Part shown: in pieces, positions 53,351 through 63,724 of the stretch
Numbering within the stretch: the stretch's first letter is position 1
Layout: every line of letters begins with the position of its first letter
Assembly: GCA_937139405.1 (NCBI GenBank)
Contig: CAKZPV010000048.1
Location: forward strand, 1-64,000
DNA: 64,000 nucleotides
DNA from: an uncultured Nitrospirota bacterium
GTDB lineage: Bacteria; Nitrospirota; Nitrospiria; Nitrospirales; UBA8639
Reading direction: 5' to 3'
Made by a program: the position numbers and the translations under genes
The notes under the pieces: generated by a model
Database searches by the model: none
The model's input: only the letters and a program-made list of their open reading frames with translations
What the model was told of the DNA's origin: nothing

Positions 53351-53381
53351 GCCGCATTCCTTACCGAATGTGGCTTTTTTT
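53351..53381 (+). terminator. intrinsic terminator serving the TPP riboswitch
   Basis: A 9-bp stem, GCCGCATTC with GAATGTGGC (one G-T pair), a 6-base loop and a run of T at 53375-53381. It is 26 bases after the aptamer and before thiC, so transcription would stop when TPP is bound. Confidence 0.88.
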
Positions 53382-53417
53382 ATTTCCTCCATTCGAGACT
53401 TGTCCACTGCGCCATAA

Positions 53418-55382
<1,965 letters not shown>

Positions 55383-55407
55383 GACGGGTTTTTATTAAGG
55401 AACAGAT

Positions 55408-56208
55408 ATGAGTCAGATGAAAATGGCCCCCCTCCGTGAACGTGATGTGACGCGTCATATCGCCCGGGAATATTACAAAGAATTCGATCAACTTATTGAA
55501 AGTGACGTCATCATTGTCGGAGCTGGCCCCTCAGGTTTGCTGTGTGCCAGAGACTTAGCTCAGCAAGGCTTTAAGACCTTATTGATCGAACAAGGCTTAG
55601 CACTTGGCGGAGGATTTTGGTCTGGTGGTTACCTCATGAACAAGGCCACCATTTGTACACCAGCTGATTCGATCTTGGAAGAGCTCGGTATTCCGTACAA
55701 AGTGATTAAAGAATGCGATGGCATGACCATCGTTGACCCCCCTCATGCCACAGCCCGATTAATTGCTGCGGCCTATGAAGCCGGCGCCAAAGTCATGAAT
55801 CTCACACGCGTGTTAGACTTGATCGTGCGGGAAGCCGGATCGTTAGAAGGTGTTGTCGTGAACAATACAACAGCAGAGATGGCCGGGCATGATATTATTC
55901 ATGTCGATCCAATCGCTCTGGAAAGCCGCATTGTCGTAGATGCCACAGGACACGATGCGGTCGTAGTCGATCTCCTCAATCGCCGCAACCTTCATGCAAA
56001 AATTCCAGGAAATGGTGCCATGTGGATTGCCAAATCCGAATACCTTGTTGTAGAGAATACCCGTGAAATCTACCCCAATTGCTTCGTGACAGGCCTAGCG
56101 GTCGCTGCCGTCGATGGCTCGCCACGCATGGGGCCGGCCTTTGGCTCGATGCTCCTCTCTGGCCGGCGCGCAGCAGAACTCGTTCAACAAAAACTTAAAG
56201 AGGAATAA
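55408..56208 (+). CDS. thi4: Thi4-type thiamine thiazole synthase, sulfide-using form
   Basis: 266 residues. The FAD/NAD-binding glycine motif is VIIVGAGPSGLLCARDLA (34-51), followed by LLIEQGLALGGGFWSGG and MGPAFGSMLLSGRRAAE at the end. Thi4 makes the thiazole from NAD and glycine. In yeast the sulfur comes from a cysteine of the protein itself, destroyed in one turnover. At that position here is His165, in IIHVDP where the suicide form has C-x-D-P, as in archaeal Thi4 that use free sulfide with iron and are catalytic. The downstream gene overlaps its stop by one base. It replaces ThiG/ThiH in this pathway. Confidence 0.9.
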   Translation: MSQMKMAPLRERDVTRHIAREYYKEFDQLIESDVIIVGAGPSGLLCARDLAQQGFKTLLIEQGLALGGGFWSGGYLMNKATICTPADSILEELGIPYKVIKECDGMTIVDPPHATARLIAAAYEAGAKVMNLTRVLDLIVREAGSLEGVVVNNTTAEMAGHDIIHVDPIALESRIVVDATGHDAVVVDLLNRRNLHAKIPGNGAMWIAKSEYLVVENTREIYPNCFVTGLAVAAVDGSPRMGPAFGSMLLSGRRAAELVQQKLKEE

Positions 56209-56762
56209 TGAGGGACAGCCCTGTAGAAAGCGCAGATAAGAAAACTATGGAAATCCAAGATTTTTTAGACCAAGGCGAAGGTAAAGAAGAAGATAAGATC
56301 GCCGCCTGGAATTTATTTCAACAAGCGTATGAGCTCCAAATGAAAGGGCAATTAGAAGAAGCTGTCGAGGTCTATAAACAATCTCTTGACACACACCCCA
56401 CTGCAGAAGCCTATACGTTCTTGGGTTGGACTTACAGCTTCATGGGGCAGCTGAATGAAGCCATAGAGGAATGTCATCGAGCCATTCGCCAAGATCCGGA
56501 CTTTGGAAATCCTTACAACGACATCGGTGTCTATCTCATCGAACTCAATCAGCTCGAAGAGGCAATCCCTTGGCTGGAAAAAGCCATGAACGCCAAACGC
56601 TATGAAAACCCAAACTTTCCTCATATGAACCTTGGCCGGGTATACGAGCGACAAGGGGAATGGGACCAAGCGGTTGAATCTTACAAAAAATCCTTGGCGC
56701 TGAATCCAGAATATAAGACTGCGAAACAAGCGTTGATGCGCATTCTCACGTTAATGAATTAA
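56208..56762 (+). CDS. tetratricopeptide-repeat protein
   Basis: 184 residues. At least three TPR units are visible: AYELQMKGQLEEAVEVYKQSL, the next AYTFLGWTYSFMGQLNEAIE, then YNDIGVYLIELNQLEEAIPW and NLGRVYERQGEWDQAVESYKKSL, each with the W-L-G-Y-A-F-A-P helix pattern. TPR domains bind proteins. The start codon shares a base with the Thi4 stop (TAATG), so the two are coupled. It is rare for a TPR protein to be inside a thiamine operon; it may help assemble the iron enzymes. No signal peptide. Confidence 0.82.
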   Translation: MRDSPVESADKKTMEIQDFLDQGEGKEEDKIAAWNLFQQAYELQMKGQLEEAVEVYKQSLDTHPTAEAYTFLGWTYSFMGQLNEAIEECHRAIRQDPDFGNPYNDIGVYLIELNQLEEAIPWLEKAMNAKRYENPNFPHMNLGRVYERQGEWDQAVESYKKSLALNPEYKTAKQALMRILTLMN

Positions 56763-56790
56763 CCCTTTCATATACTAAGGCTATTTTCAC

Positions 56791-57174
56791 ATGGACGATA
56801 CGAAAACTATTCTCGTTGCTGTGAGTGATATTTTTTTCTACACCAAGATTCGTGATGCATTTAAGCCAGCAGGCTATAAGCTTGAGCGACTCCGTAGCTC
56901 CGAAGATTGGCAGGAAAAGGCACTCAAAAGTCAGCCGATCGGGATGATTGTCAATATGAACGATGATCGATTGAATACACCAGACATCCTGAAAGCGCTC
57001 AAAGCCTCACAGCAAACTGAATCACTGCCGATACTGGCTTTTGCTAATCATGAAGAAGTCGGAACGTGGAAGTTGGCGAAGGACCTTGGCATTCAAAAAG
57101 TAGTCTCTCGCAATGAGTTCTCAGCACGCACTCTCGCATTATTTGAGGAAGTCACCTCCTCAACCTCTTCATGA
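56791..57174 (+). CDS. receiver-like protein lacking the phosphorylation aspartate
   Basis: 127 residues, with the alternating strand-helix pattern of a CheY-type domain: TILVAVSDIFFYTKIRDAF at the start and LPILAFANHEEVGTW around residues 76-90. In the position of the phosphoaccepting aspartate is asparagine in GMIVNMNDDRL, and the acidic pair near the N-terminus is reduced to a single aspartate. It would not be a normal phosphorylated regulator. The next gene overlaps its last 4 bases. The function in the thiamine operon is unknown. Confidence 0.6.
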   Translation: MDDTKTILVAVSDIFFYTKIRDAFKPAGYKLERLRSSEDWQEKALKSQPIGMIVNMNDDRLNTPDILKALKASQQTESLPILAFANHEEVGTWKLAKDLGIQKVVSRNEFSARTLALFEEVTSSTSS

Positions 57175-58262
57175 ATACTCTTCCTCTTCACGAGCAACAT
57201 CGCGCGCTAGGAGCCGCATTTCAGTCCTATGGAGATTGGGAAATTCCTATTCACTATGGCAACCCTCAAGCAGAATATGAAGCTCTGCACACGAGTGCTG
57301 GCCTCGCAGACTTATCATCTCGAGGAAGCGTCATTGTCAGGGGCGATGATCGGATCACCTGGCTGCAAAGTATCATCAGTCAAGACATTCTGCCACTCCA
57401 ACCCGGGCAAGGCCGATATTCGGTTTTCATGGATCATAAGGGCAAAATATTGTCCTATTTTCGAGTATTGATTCGGCCAGAGGAAGTAGTAATTGAGGAT
57501 GTCGGGGAAGTCGGCGAACAAACGCATGCGGCATTCCGAAAATTTCTTCTCTACGGCACAAAAGCCAAGATGGCTAAAAACATCGAGAGTCAGGGACTCC
57601 TTCTTCTCAGTGGACCAAAAGCGGCAGAGATTCTGGAAGCCGCGTTCGGACTAGACGTCGAGAATTTGGCTTCGCTCCAATCACTCCCTTTTTCCTTTGA
57701 AAAGTCAAATGGATTTCTCACTCGGACTGAAGAAACAGGCTTACCCGATTTTGAGCTATTCGTCCCTCTTGAAGTATTGCCATCTGTGTGGGCGCACCTA
57801 TTGAAGACAGGAGAGCCCGAAGGACTCAAACCTATTGGAAGAATGACACTTGAAACCACACGAATTGAAGCTGGATTGCCTCGATTGGGGCCGGATATCA
57901 ATGACCGGATTGTGCCTCCCGAAGCCAACCTAGAAGGAATCGCCTTTAGCCTGTCAAAAGGGTGTTACCCAGGACAAGAAGTCGTCGCAAGAATGGATAC
58001 CTATGGATCGGTCAAACGAAGACTCGTTGGCTTAGTGGTCGAGGGGACAGCAGAGGATAGTCCAGAAGTTGGCGGCAAACTCTTCTCTGGCACAAGAGAA
58101 GTCGGATGGGTAGCGAGTTCGACTTTCTCTCCCCTCCTGCAAAAACCCATTGCCTTAGGGTTTCCGTTGAGAGACTTCACTAACCCAGACACGCAGCTAG
58201 AAATTGAAATTCAGGCCAGGCGCGTGCCTGCTCGTGTCTCTTCCCTTCCATTCACTGCTTGA
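57171..58262 (+). CDS. ygfZ: YgfZ/GcvT-family folate-binding protein
   Basis: 363 residues. The family hallmark KGCYPGQEVVARMDTYG (about 263-279) holds the conserved cysteine. The N-terminal half resembles aminomethyltransferase GcvT (LADLSSRGSVIVRGDDRITWLQSIISQD), and the folate site follows. YgfZ uses tetrahydrofolate to help assemble or repair certain iron-sulfur proteins, which would fit an operon containing ThiC. Its start overlaps the previous gene by 4 bases. The last 130 bases of this gene have a diverged second copy at 60836-60994. Confidence 0.88.
   Translation: MNTLPLHEQHRALGAAFQSYGDWEIPIHYGNPQAEYEALHTSAGLADLSSRGSVIVRGDDRITWLQSIISQDILPLQPGQGRYSVFMDHKGKILSYFRVLIRPEEVVIEDVGEVGEQTHAAFRKFLLYGTKAKMAKNIESQGLLLLSGPKAAEILEAAFGLDVENLASLQSLPFSFEKSNGFLTRTEETGLPDFELFVPLEVLPSVWAHLLKTGEPEGLKPIGRMTLETTRIEAGLPRLGPDINDRIVPPEANLEGIAFSLSKGCYPGQEVVARMDTYGSVKRRLVGLVVEGTAEDSPEVGGKLFSGTREVGWVASSTFSPLLQKPIALGFPLRDFTNPDTQLEIEIQARRVPARVSSLPFTA
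58129..58164 (+). repeat. 36-base direct repeat, left copy (within ygfZ)
   Basis: Matches 60855-60890 with one mismatch, including 25 identical bases from 58129 to 58153. It lies in the 3' part of ygfZ and encodes PLLQKPIALGF. Confidence 0.9.
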
Positions 58263-58790
58263 TCGTCTTGAACAGAAACGCTGGAGTTCACTCTAACCTA
58301 CAGCAGAATGTTTCCCCTCTTTTTTCTCTCTGCTTTCGCCTCACACATGCCCCTCTCTGTTTAACCATAATAGTTTGAGAAATATTCCAGAATCAAAATC
58401 CCAAGAACCACAACCAAATTTTCCGCAGTGAAGCCAAGATTCTCACGCACATGGGTGTGCCCGCCCGAACCCCACCTGGAGCTCTGATTCAACGAGTTCT
58501 GGCAGATAGCCTATTCCAACCGCCTTTCCTCTTTGCGCATTTCCCCAGCGCCACGTCCTGATGGGAAGACATGTCGGACTGATCCATGGGCAAAGAGACC
58601 ATCCGACGCTACTCTCGGAGAGTACAAAACATTAAATTTCTCAAGAATCACAACCGACAATATTTTCTAAGTACACGTTCGCTCATGTTCTTACTCCCCT
58701 ATATTGGGAATATTCCTTTTGCATCTTTGCAAATCTGAGAGCCATACATGATTACTCCATCCCCAAAACATCTCATAAATCATCTGTACG
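58263..58790. other. 528-base region ahead of the spermidine-synthase-like gene
   Basis: No gene is convincing here. A perfect 10-bp palindrome (GGAATATTCC, 58707-58716) is 74 bases before the next start and might be a regulator site, but it is short. It lies inside the segment bounded by the duplicated ygfZ ends. Confidence 0.45.
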
Positions 58791-60884
58791 ATGACTGATT
58801 CCAAAGCCCCAGCCTGGCATATAGCTCTTATCTCAGCTTCCATCCTTATTCTGGAGCTGGCCTTCATTCGTTTGATCCCTGCAGAGGTACGGGCGATTTC
58901 TTACTTCACGAATCTGATACTGATTGCTGCATTTTTTGGCATGGGTGTGGGGTGCATATGTCAGAAGCAGAAATCTCTAAGTTGGGCGCTTCCCCTCGGC
59001 TTGGGTTTGATTTTTCTCTTCATCATGGTTGGTCGTGGGATTGTTATCTACGAAGAAGCAGCCGCAGTTCATTACTGGCTTCAATATGCAAACATTAAAG
59101 GTGAGGCAACTACGTTTCCACTTTTCCCTGCTGCTGCAATCATCTTTATTTGCTCCGCGATGCCATTTGTCGCTATGGGACAATCGCTTGCCCGGGCGAT
59201 GGATCAGTATCCAAGATTAGGTGCCTATGGTTGGGATATAGCCGGCTCCCTTGCCGGGACGCTAATCTTTGTTGGCTCTTCTCTTTTGTCAATTCCGCCT
59301 TGGGTTTGGCCACCGGTACTGATGCTTCTTTGGGCATTAGTGTTAGTTCCAGCAAAACTAAACAAGCTTATGTATTTGGCTTCGGGGGTACTGTTTTTAA
59401 TTCTTTCCCAAACGCCTTATCCCTCTGACTGGAGTCCCTATTACTACACCCAGCACGACATTGAAGAGGGTAGGGGAATTCGTGTTTGGGTAAACTCTAG
59501 CTTTCATCAGTTTGGGATTGATTTTAAATCCACGGAGCCAAGCTCAGTGGAGATGCAAGAGCTGATGAAAAAGAAATGGAGCTATCCATATCAGCTCTAT
59601 CAGACACTAAACGGTGCACCTCCAAAGAAAGTTTTAATCCTTGGAGCTGGAACTGGGAACGATGTAAATATAGCCCTTTTAAACGGTGCAGAGGAAATCA
59701 CGGCTGTTGAAATTGACCCTGTGATTCTTTCTTTAGGGAAGGAGCACAACACGAACAATCCTTATGGGAATGAAAGGGTAAAAACTATCGTAGATGACGG
59801 TCGTCATTACGTTCGTACTTCCAAGGAAAAATACGATCTCATTCTTTTTGGGACACTTGATTCGCTCACCCTTCTCAACAACCAAGCAAACCTCCGCCTT
59901 GAAAGCTACGTCTACACGGTAGAATCTCTTGAAGACGTCCGCTCTCTTCTTACCGAGAGGGGTGTGGTTGGGATTTATTACTCGGTGTTTAAACCTTGGC
60001 TTTATAAGCGCCTGTATTCCACTGTCAGAGAAGCTTTTGGAGACAGTACTCGAATTAAAACTTTAGATAACGGTTTTCTTTTTAATACGATTATTGTTGG
60101 AGCCAAGGGTGCTCCCGAATTTAAGGATGAGACGACAACAGTAGAGGCTTACGGACAGGGGTTAGTTGTGACAGATGATTGGCCCTTTATCTATCTAGAA
60201 CATCCCACGATTGCGCCTGTGTATATTAAGCTTTTTGGCGTCGTAGCGTTTCTTATTTTATGTGCATTTATATTGCTAAGGAAACTCCATCCGGCAACTG
60301 GTCTTCATTCTAATTTCTTAGCTCTTGGAATGGGATTTACACTGATGGAGTCGAGTGCCATCGTTCGCTTGTCACTAGTGTTTGGAAATACCTGGAGCGT
60401 AAACGCAGTCGTTTTCAGCTCGGTGCTGCTAACAATTTTTCTAGCAAATTTAGCTGTGATGAAAAAAATTTCCCCGTCTTTAAGACTCTCGTGGATAGGG
60501 CTGATAGTTTTTATCCTTGTCAATTATTTCTTCCCAATTCACACACTTTTTGAAGTAGACATTGTCGCGCGCGTAGCACTTTGTGTATTGCTGATTGGCC
60601 TCCCCGTCTTTTTTGCAGCAGTGTGTTTCAGCACGCTTTTTGAGAAGGAAACTGTAACTGGCTATCCACTTGGCATTAACCTAATCGGGGCCATGGCAGG
60701 CGGGATGATTGAGTACACCTCAATGCTCACCGGTCTTCGCTCGGTGTGGCTGATAGTTCTCGGAATTTACCTTTTAGCTTGGGCCTCAACAGAAGTCTTT
60801 AAAAAAAGTGAGAATTTAGTGGGGAGATTGGATGAGAGTCAAGTGCAATCTTTGCTCCCCTCCTGCAAAAACCCATTGCTTTAG
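58791..60884 (+). CDS. membrane-embedded spermidine-synthase-like protein
   Basis: 697 residues. About six hydrophobic segments in residues 9-220 and six more after about 480 flank a soluble domain (about 230-450). That domain has a SAM/decarboxylated-SAM-type loop VLILGAGTGNDVNIALLNGA (about 282-301), ITAVEIDPVILSLGKEHN and VDDGRHYVRTSKEKYDLILFG, the pattern of spermidine synthases. Many such membrane proteins have unknown substrates. The last ten residues (LLPSCKNPLL) are an out-of-frame reading of the duplicated ygfZ fragment, so the native end is lost. The codon use is more T-rich than its neighbours. It sits in a segment bounded by repeats. Confidence 0.78.
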   Translation: MTDSKAPAWHIALISASILILELAFIRLIPAEVRAISYFTNLILIAAFFGMGVGCICQKQKSLSWALPLGLGLIFLFIMVGRGIVIYEEAAAVHYWLQYANIKGEATTFPLFPAAAIIFICSAMPFVAMGQSLARAMDQYPRLGAYGWDIAGSLAGTLIFVGSSLLSIPPWVWPPVLMLLWALVLVPAKLNKLMYLASGVLFLILSQTPYPSDWSPYYYTQHDIEEGRGIRVWVNSSFHQFGIDFKSTEPSSVEMQELMKKKWSYPYQLYQTLNGAPPKKVLILGAGTGNDVNIALLNGAEEITAVEIDPVILSLGKEHNTNNPYGNERVKTIVDDGRHYVRTSKEKYDLILFGTLDSLTLLNNQANLRLESYVYTVESLEDVRSLLTERGVVGIYYSVFKPWLYKRLYSTVREAFGDSTRIKTLDNGFLFNTIIVGAKGAPEFKDETTTVEAYGQGLVVTDDWPFIYLEHPTIAPVYIKLFGVVAFLILCAFILLRKLHPATGLHSNFLALGMGFTLMESSAIVRLSLVFGNTWSVNAVVFSSVLLTIFLANLAVMKKISPSLRLSWIGLIVFILVNYFFPIHTLFEVDIVARVALCVLLIGLPVFFAAVCFSTLFEKETVTGYPLGINLIGAMAGGMIEYTSMLTGLRSVWLIVLGIYLLAWASTEVFKKSENLVGRLDESQVQSLLPSCKNPLL

Positions 60885-60994
60885 GGTTTCACTTGCAGGA
60901 TTTCACGTCCACTGGCCCCCGACTGGAAGTAGAAACTCAAGGCGAAAAGTTTTCCACTATTGTCGGTGCCCTGCCCTTCACCAAACTTCAATAG
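60836..60994 (+). pseudogene. fragment of a ygfZ 3' end
   Basis: The frame of 60848-60994 reads IFAPLLQKPIALGFHLQDF, then RLEVETQ and finally ALPFTKLQ and a stop. This matches the last part of the intact YgfZ (TFSPLLQKPIALGFPLRDF, QLEIEIQ, SLPFTA) in order. There is no start codon or upstream domain. It is a diverged partial copy left at the far side of the spermidine-synthase-like gene, most simply by insertion into, or recombination at, ygfZ. Confidence 0.8.
60855..60890 (+). repeat. 36-base direct repeat, right copy
   Basis: Matches 58129-58164 with one C/T mismatch; 25 bases are identical. It carries the stop codon of the spermidine-synthase-like gene. Confidence 0.9.
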
Positions 60995-61037
60995 GCTTCT
61001 AGAGATCAAGGAGGAACCTGATCACCTAAATTATGAG

Positions 61038-61517
61038 TTAGGAAACGCGTTCAGGATGCCGACCTTGAGAAATCTTATCGGCGATCGCTAAGACTGGTTC
61101 CCGTTGATCGTCGTTCAATGCCAATAAAATATGAGCTTCGTCTCCATGCATAAGCCGAAGACTCAGAAACATATCCTGTGTGCGATTTTCTTTATTATCC
61201 CACGTCCCATCAATTAACTGGATCTTATCCAGATCACAACAGGAAAACACATCATACCGAAAATAGGAATCACCGATAACCATATCGAACACGACATTTC
61301 CGCTGGTCATGACAATGGTATTAAATCTGCCCTGATCTTCGTAGCCTTCCGGAAGGAATGTATTGATATGGAGCAACTCAATCTTTCGTCCGGCCAAGGC
61401 TCGTTCCATTTTTCCTTCTAATGCCGCATAATCAACTTGAAGCGGCTTTTCATCTTCATCAGTTGCCGCCAGCGCAGCTTCTCTTGTTTTTTCCCACACA
61501 TCTTTAGCTGTCAACAC
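61038..61517 (-). CDS. conserved hypothetical protein
   Basis: 159 residues from a GTG at 61517: AAAGGAG lies 8 bases upstream. The frame also opens at 61544 with an ATG, which would place the ribosome binding site inside the gene, so I prefer the GTG. It has a long first helix (VWEKTREAALAATDEDE), a strand IELLHINTFLPEGY and several conserved-looking acidic and aromatic residues. I do not recognise a family, and there are no membrane segments or cysteine motifs other than CC near residue 95. It lies between the ygfZ fragment and a small rightward gene. Confidence 0.65.
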   Translation of the reverse strand: MLTAKDVWEKTREAALAATDEDEKPLQVDYAALEGKMERALAGRKIELLHINTFLPEGYEDQGRFNTIVMTSGNVVFDMVIGDSYFRYDVFSCCDLDKIQLIDGTWDNKENRTQDMFLSLRLMHGDEAHILLALNDDQREPVLAIADKISQGRHPERVS

Positions 61518-61598
61518 AAAACACACTCCTTTGCTGAAGGGCACAATAAATAGATTTTTCCATCAATTCCATGAGAATAGGGAACCTACGATACCCGC

Positions 61599-61620
61599 CT
61601 TTTGCGTGAGAACGCAAGGG
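61599..61620. other. hairpin with GAGA loop between divergent genes
   Basis: CTTTTGCGT pairs with ACGCAAGGG (7 Watson-Crick and two G-T pairs) around a GAGA tetraloop of GNRA type. It lies in the leader side of the gene at 61752. No T-tract follows; its role, whether a leader structure or chance, is not known. Confidence 0.35.
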
Positions 61621-61751
61621 AATCAAATGCTGCTCAATTATTTTCGTAGATGGGATGGGCCGGGAGGCGATACTGATTGCCTTGGGGCCTCTCAGTTGGG
61701 CATACTTCCTGGGTTACACAGCTATTATGAGCCATTCGAAGGAGACCAGAC

Positions 61752-61970
61752 ATGAGTACAGAATCCTGTTTAATTGGTGGATGCACAGAGCAACTCTATG
61801 CCCCGGCTGGAACGCAGTCTGTATGCAAAGAACATTTTTTACTATTTCTGACGTGGCGTAAGAAAAAAGGCGGGCTCGGCATGTTCAAGAAATATAGTGC
61901 GATGACCATGGATGAACGTGACACAATTGTGGAAGAATGGGGTCATACGGTTCAACATACGACGGCTTAG
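61752..61970 (+). CDS. small zinc-ribbon-like protein
   Basis: 72 residues, ATG with AAGGAG about 8 bases upstream. Cysteines and a histidine are spaced as in a metal site: CLIGGC (6 and 11), then SVCKEH (25 and 28). The second half is basic then acidic (LTWRKKKGGLGMF, MDERDTIVEEWGH). It could bind zinc in the first half. No family recognised. It is followed by a convergent NTF2-like gene 16 bases further on. Confidence 0.65.
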   Translation: MSTESCLIGGCTEQLYAPAGTQSVCKEHFLLFLTWRKKKGGLGMFKKYSAMTMDERDTIVEEWGHTVQHTTA

Positions 61971-61986
61971 GTAGCTTCTCCCTTCA

Positions 61987-62379
61987 TTATTCCATCAAGG
62001 GCGAACCATGATGGTGGATAATTTTCCATTCCTCACCGATACGCTCAAATAAATTGGTGGCTACAACTCGACTATTCTGAGGAGATTCTCCCACACGGCT
62101 AGCGATATTTTCCGTACAAATCACCCAAGCGATGTCTGCTGCAACCTGCACCTGTAATTCCGTCAACTCAAATTCCATGGAGAAGGTATTGTTAAATATC
62201 ACCACCCATGAATCTCTGACAGCCGGCCACCCGACACGAATGCTCCAACCTGGATGAATACAGGTTACATATTCCTGGTGTGCCCAAATTGAATCCATCA
62301 GTCCTACATCAAGATTTTCAAAGGCTCGATAAAACTGTTCATTCATTTGGGTCACTTCTTCAATTCGTTCTTTCAACAT
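61987..62379 (-). CDS. NTF2-like (SnoaL/DUF4440-type) protein
   Basis: 130 residues from the ATG at 62379, which has GAGAGGA upstream; an in-frame start at 62400 is also open. The fold pattern is that of small cone-shaped NTF2-like domains: helix IEEVTQMNEQFYRAFENLDVGLMDSIW, strand VTCIHPGWSIRVGWPAVRDSW, and late strands IAWVICTENIASRV and WKIIHHHGSP. Members may be enzymes, immunity proteins or ligand binders; catalytic residues cannot be assigned here. The gene is convergent with the small zinc-ribbon-like gene. Confidence 0.72.
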   Translation of the reverse strand: MLKERIEEVTQMNEQFYRAFENLDVGLMDSIWAHQEYVTCIHPGWSIRVGWPAVRDSWVVIFNNTFSMEFELTELQVQVAADIAWVICTENIASRVGESPQNSRVVATNLFERIGEEWKIIHHHGSPLME

Positions 62380-62434
62380 AGTCTGCTCTCTTCCTCTCAA
62401 TCGTTCTTTCTAATATTTCGAATGCCTTGCTTGC

Positions 62435-63349
62435 TCATGTCCTAATAATTTTCGCTCGTTGATTTACTAACCAAACACCTAACAAAATCAATCCTACCCC
62501 AGCTATTTCTCTCACGCCAACCGTTTCGCCCAATATCACAAAAGAAAAAAACAGCGCAGAAACGGGAACCAGATTCCCAAAAATTCCAGCCCGTGATGGC
62601 CCCACCCCATCAACCCCATAGAGCCAGGCCTGTTGTCCCAACGCCGTGGCGAATACCATAACATAGACCAAGGCCATCCAACCGGACAGCGGTACCGTAT
62701 CGAGACCCGCCACCAACATTTTGTGATTCATCGCGAGCAAAGGAATTTCAAAGAGTAAGGACATCATCAACGTTGTCCAGGTCACGGTTAAAGGCGAGAA
62801 ACGGTCCATAATCCGTCGACAACCAATCGTATATAGAGCCCAGCTCACCAATGCCAAGAACACCAACACTCCTCCCAACAGAGGATTAGATCCAACACCA
62901 GCCATTCCGCTTTGTCCGGTGACGACCACAACTCCAATAAAGGAAACGACGCATCCGAGCCAAATGACTCGAAAAGGAACATCTTTTAGAATCAATGAAG
63001 ACAAAAAAGCCGTGATGGCCGGACTTGCCCCGATAATGACACCTGCCGAGCCAGCACCAATGAATTGCAACCCAAATAACACTAAAAGATGATTGCCCAA
63101 GACCCCCAATCCCAGCAAGAAAAATGTCCCCCACTCATTCTTCGAAAACTTCCCTCCACCTTCAATCCATATCCATAAGGGAATGAGAACCGCTAAGGCC
63201 CCGAGCCCTCGAAAGACTGAAGTCTCGACAGGAGAAAATGGTCCTAAGGCGACTTTTTGAGCCACCACTGATCCTCCCCATACCATCGCAGCTGTCGTTA
63301 GGGCACCATAGGCCGAAATAGCCGAAGGCTTAGCAGAAAAAGTGTTCAT
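62435..63349 (-). CDS. EamA/DMT-family transporter
   Basis: 304 residues from the ATG at 63349; a TTG start at 63382 is also in frame. Ten hydrophobic segments occur as two repeats of five, the pattern of drug/metabolite transporters: AALTTA..., then ALAVLIPLWIW, FLLGLGVLGNHLLVLFG, GVIIGASPAITAFLSSLI, the middle VIWLGCVVSFIGVVVV, and later LVFLALVSWALYTIG and LVPVSALFFSFVILGE. It moves a small metabolite across the inner membrane. It is 55 bases from the NTF2-like gene on the same strand and divergent from the ferredoxin gene. Substrate unknown. Confidence 0.82.
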   Translation of the reverse strand: MNTFSAKPSAISAYGALTTAAMVWGGSVVAQKVALGPFSPVETSVFRGLGALAVLIPLWIWIEGGGKFSKNEWGTFFLLGLGVLGNHLLVLFGLQFIGAGSAGVIIGASPAITAFLSSLILKDVPFRVIWLGCVVSFIGVVVVTGQSGMAGVGSNPLLGGVLVFLALVSWALYTIGCRRIMDRFSPLTVTWTTLMMSLLFEIPLLAMNHKMLVAGLDTVPLSGWMALVYVMVFATALGQQAWLYGVDGVGPSRAGIFGNLVPVSALFFSFVILGETVGVREIAGVGLILLGVWLVNQRAKIIRT

Positions 63350-63724
63350 GATAGGGACCGAACGAGGAAATAATACTCTCAAGTGAGAACGGACTCGTAT
63401 TCGTTTCTAGACAATGATTCATTCAAATGCACAACTTCACGATTATAGTGAAGGCCGTCAGGCATTTCACCAACTTCATACGGCTTTCAGCTTCTAACAA
63501 AATCTCTTATCTCTCTGATATTCCTAGGCCCGAATGGCTTACTTGGTTAGGTCTTCTGTCCTGTTGACGCATAGAAAATTCTGTCGTTACAATGGTTTGA
63601 CGTATCTTGTTTGGGGAAATTTCTAAGAGCTTTAAAGATGACCCACTCACTGATATAAGGTTTACTGTTTAACCAAGCTCAATCGAATTGCCGATACTTT
63701 TCATTTGTCTGTGAAGGAGGAATT
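63350..63724. other. divergent intergenic region
   Basis: 375 bases between the EamA and ferredoxin genes. There is a weak inverted repeat, CTTCAC and GTGAAG with 7 bases between (63435-63453), of uncertain meaning. A strong ribosome binding site, GAAGGAGG, is at 63713-63720. Confidence 0.4.
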
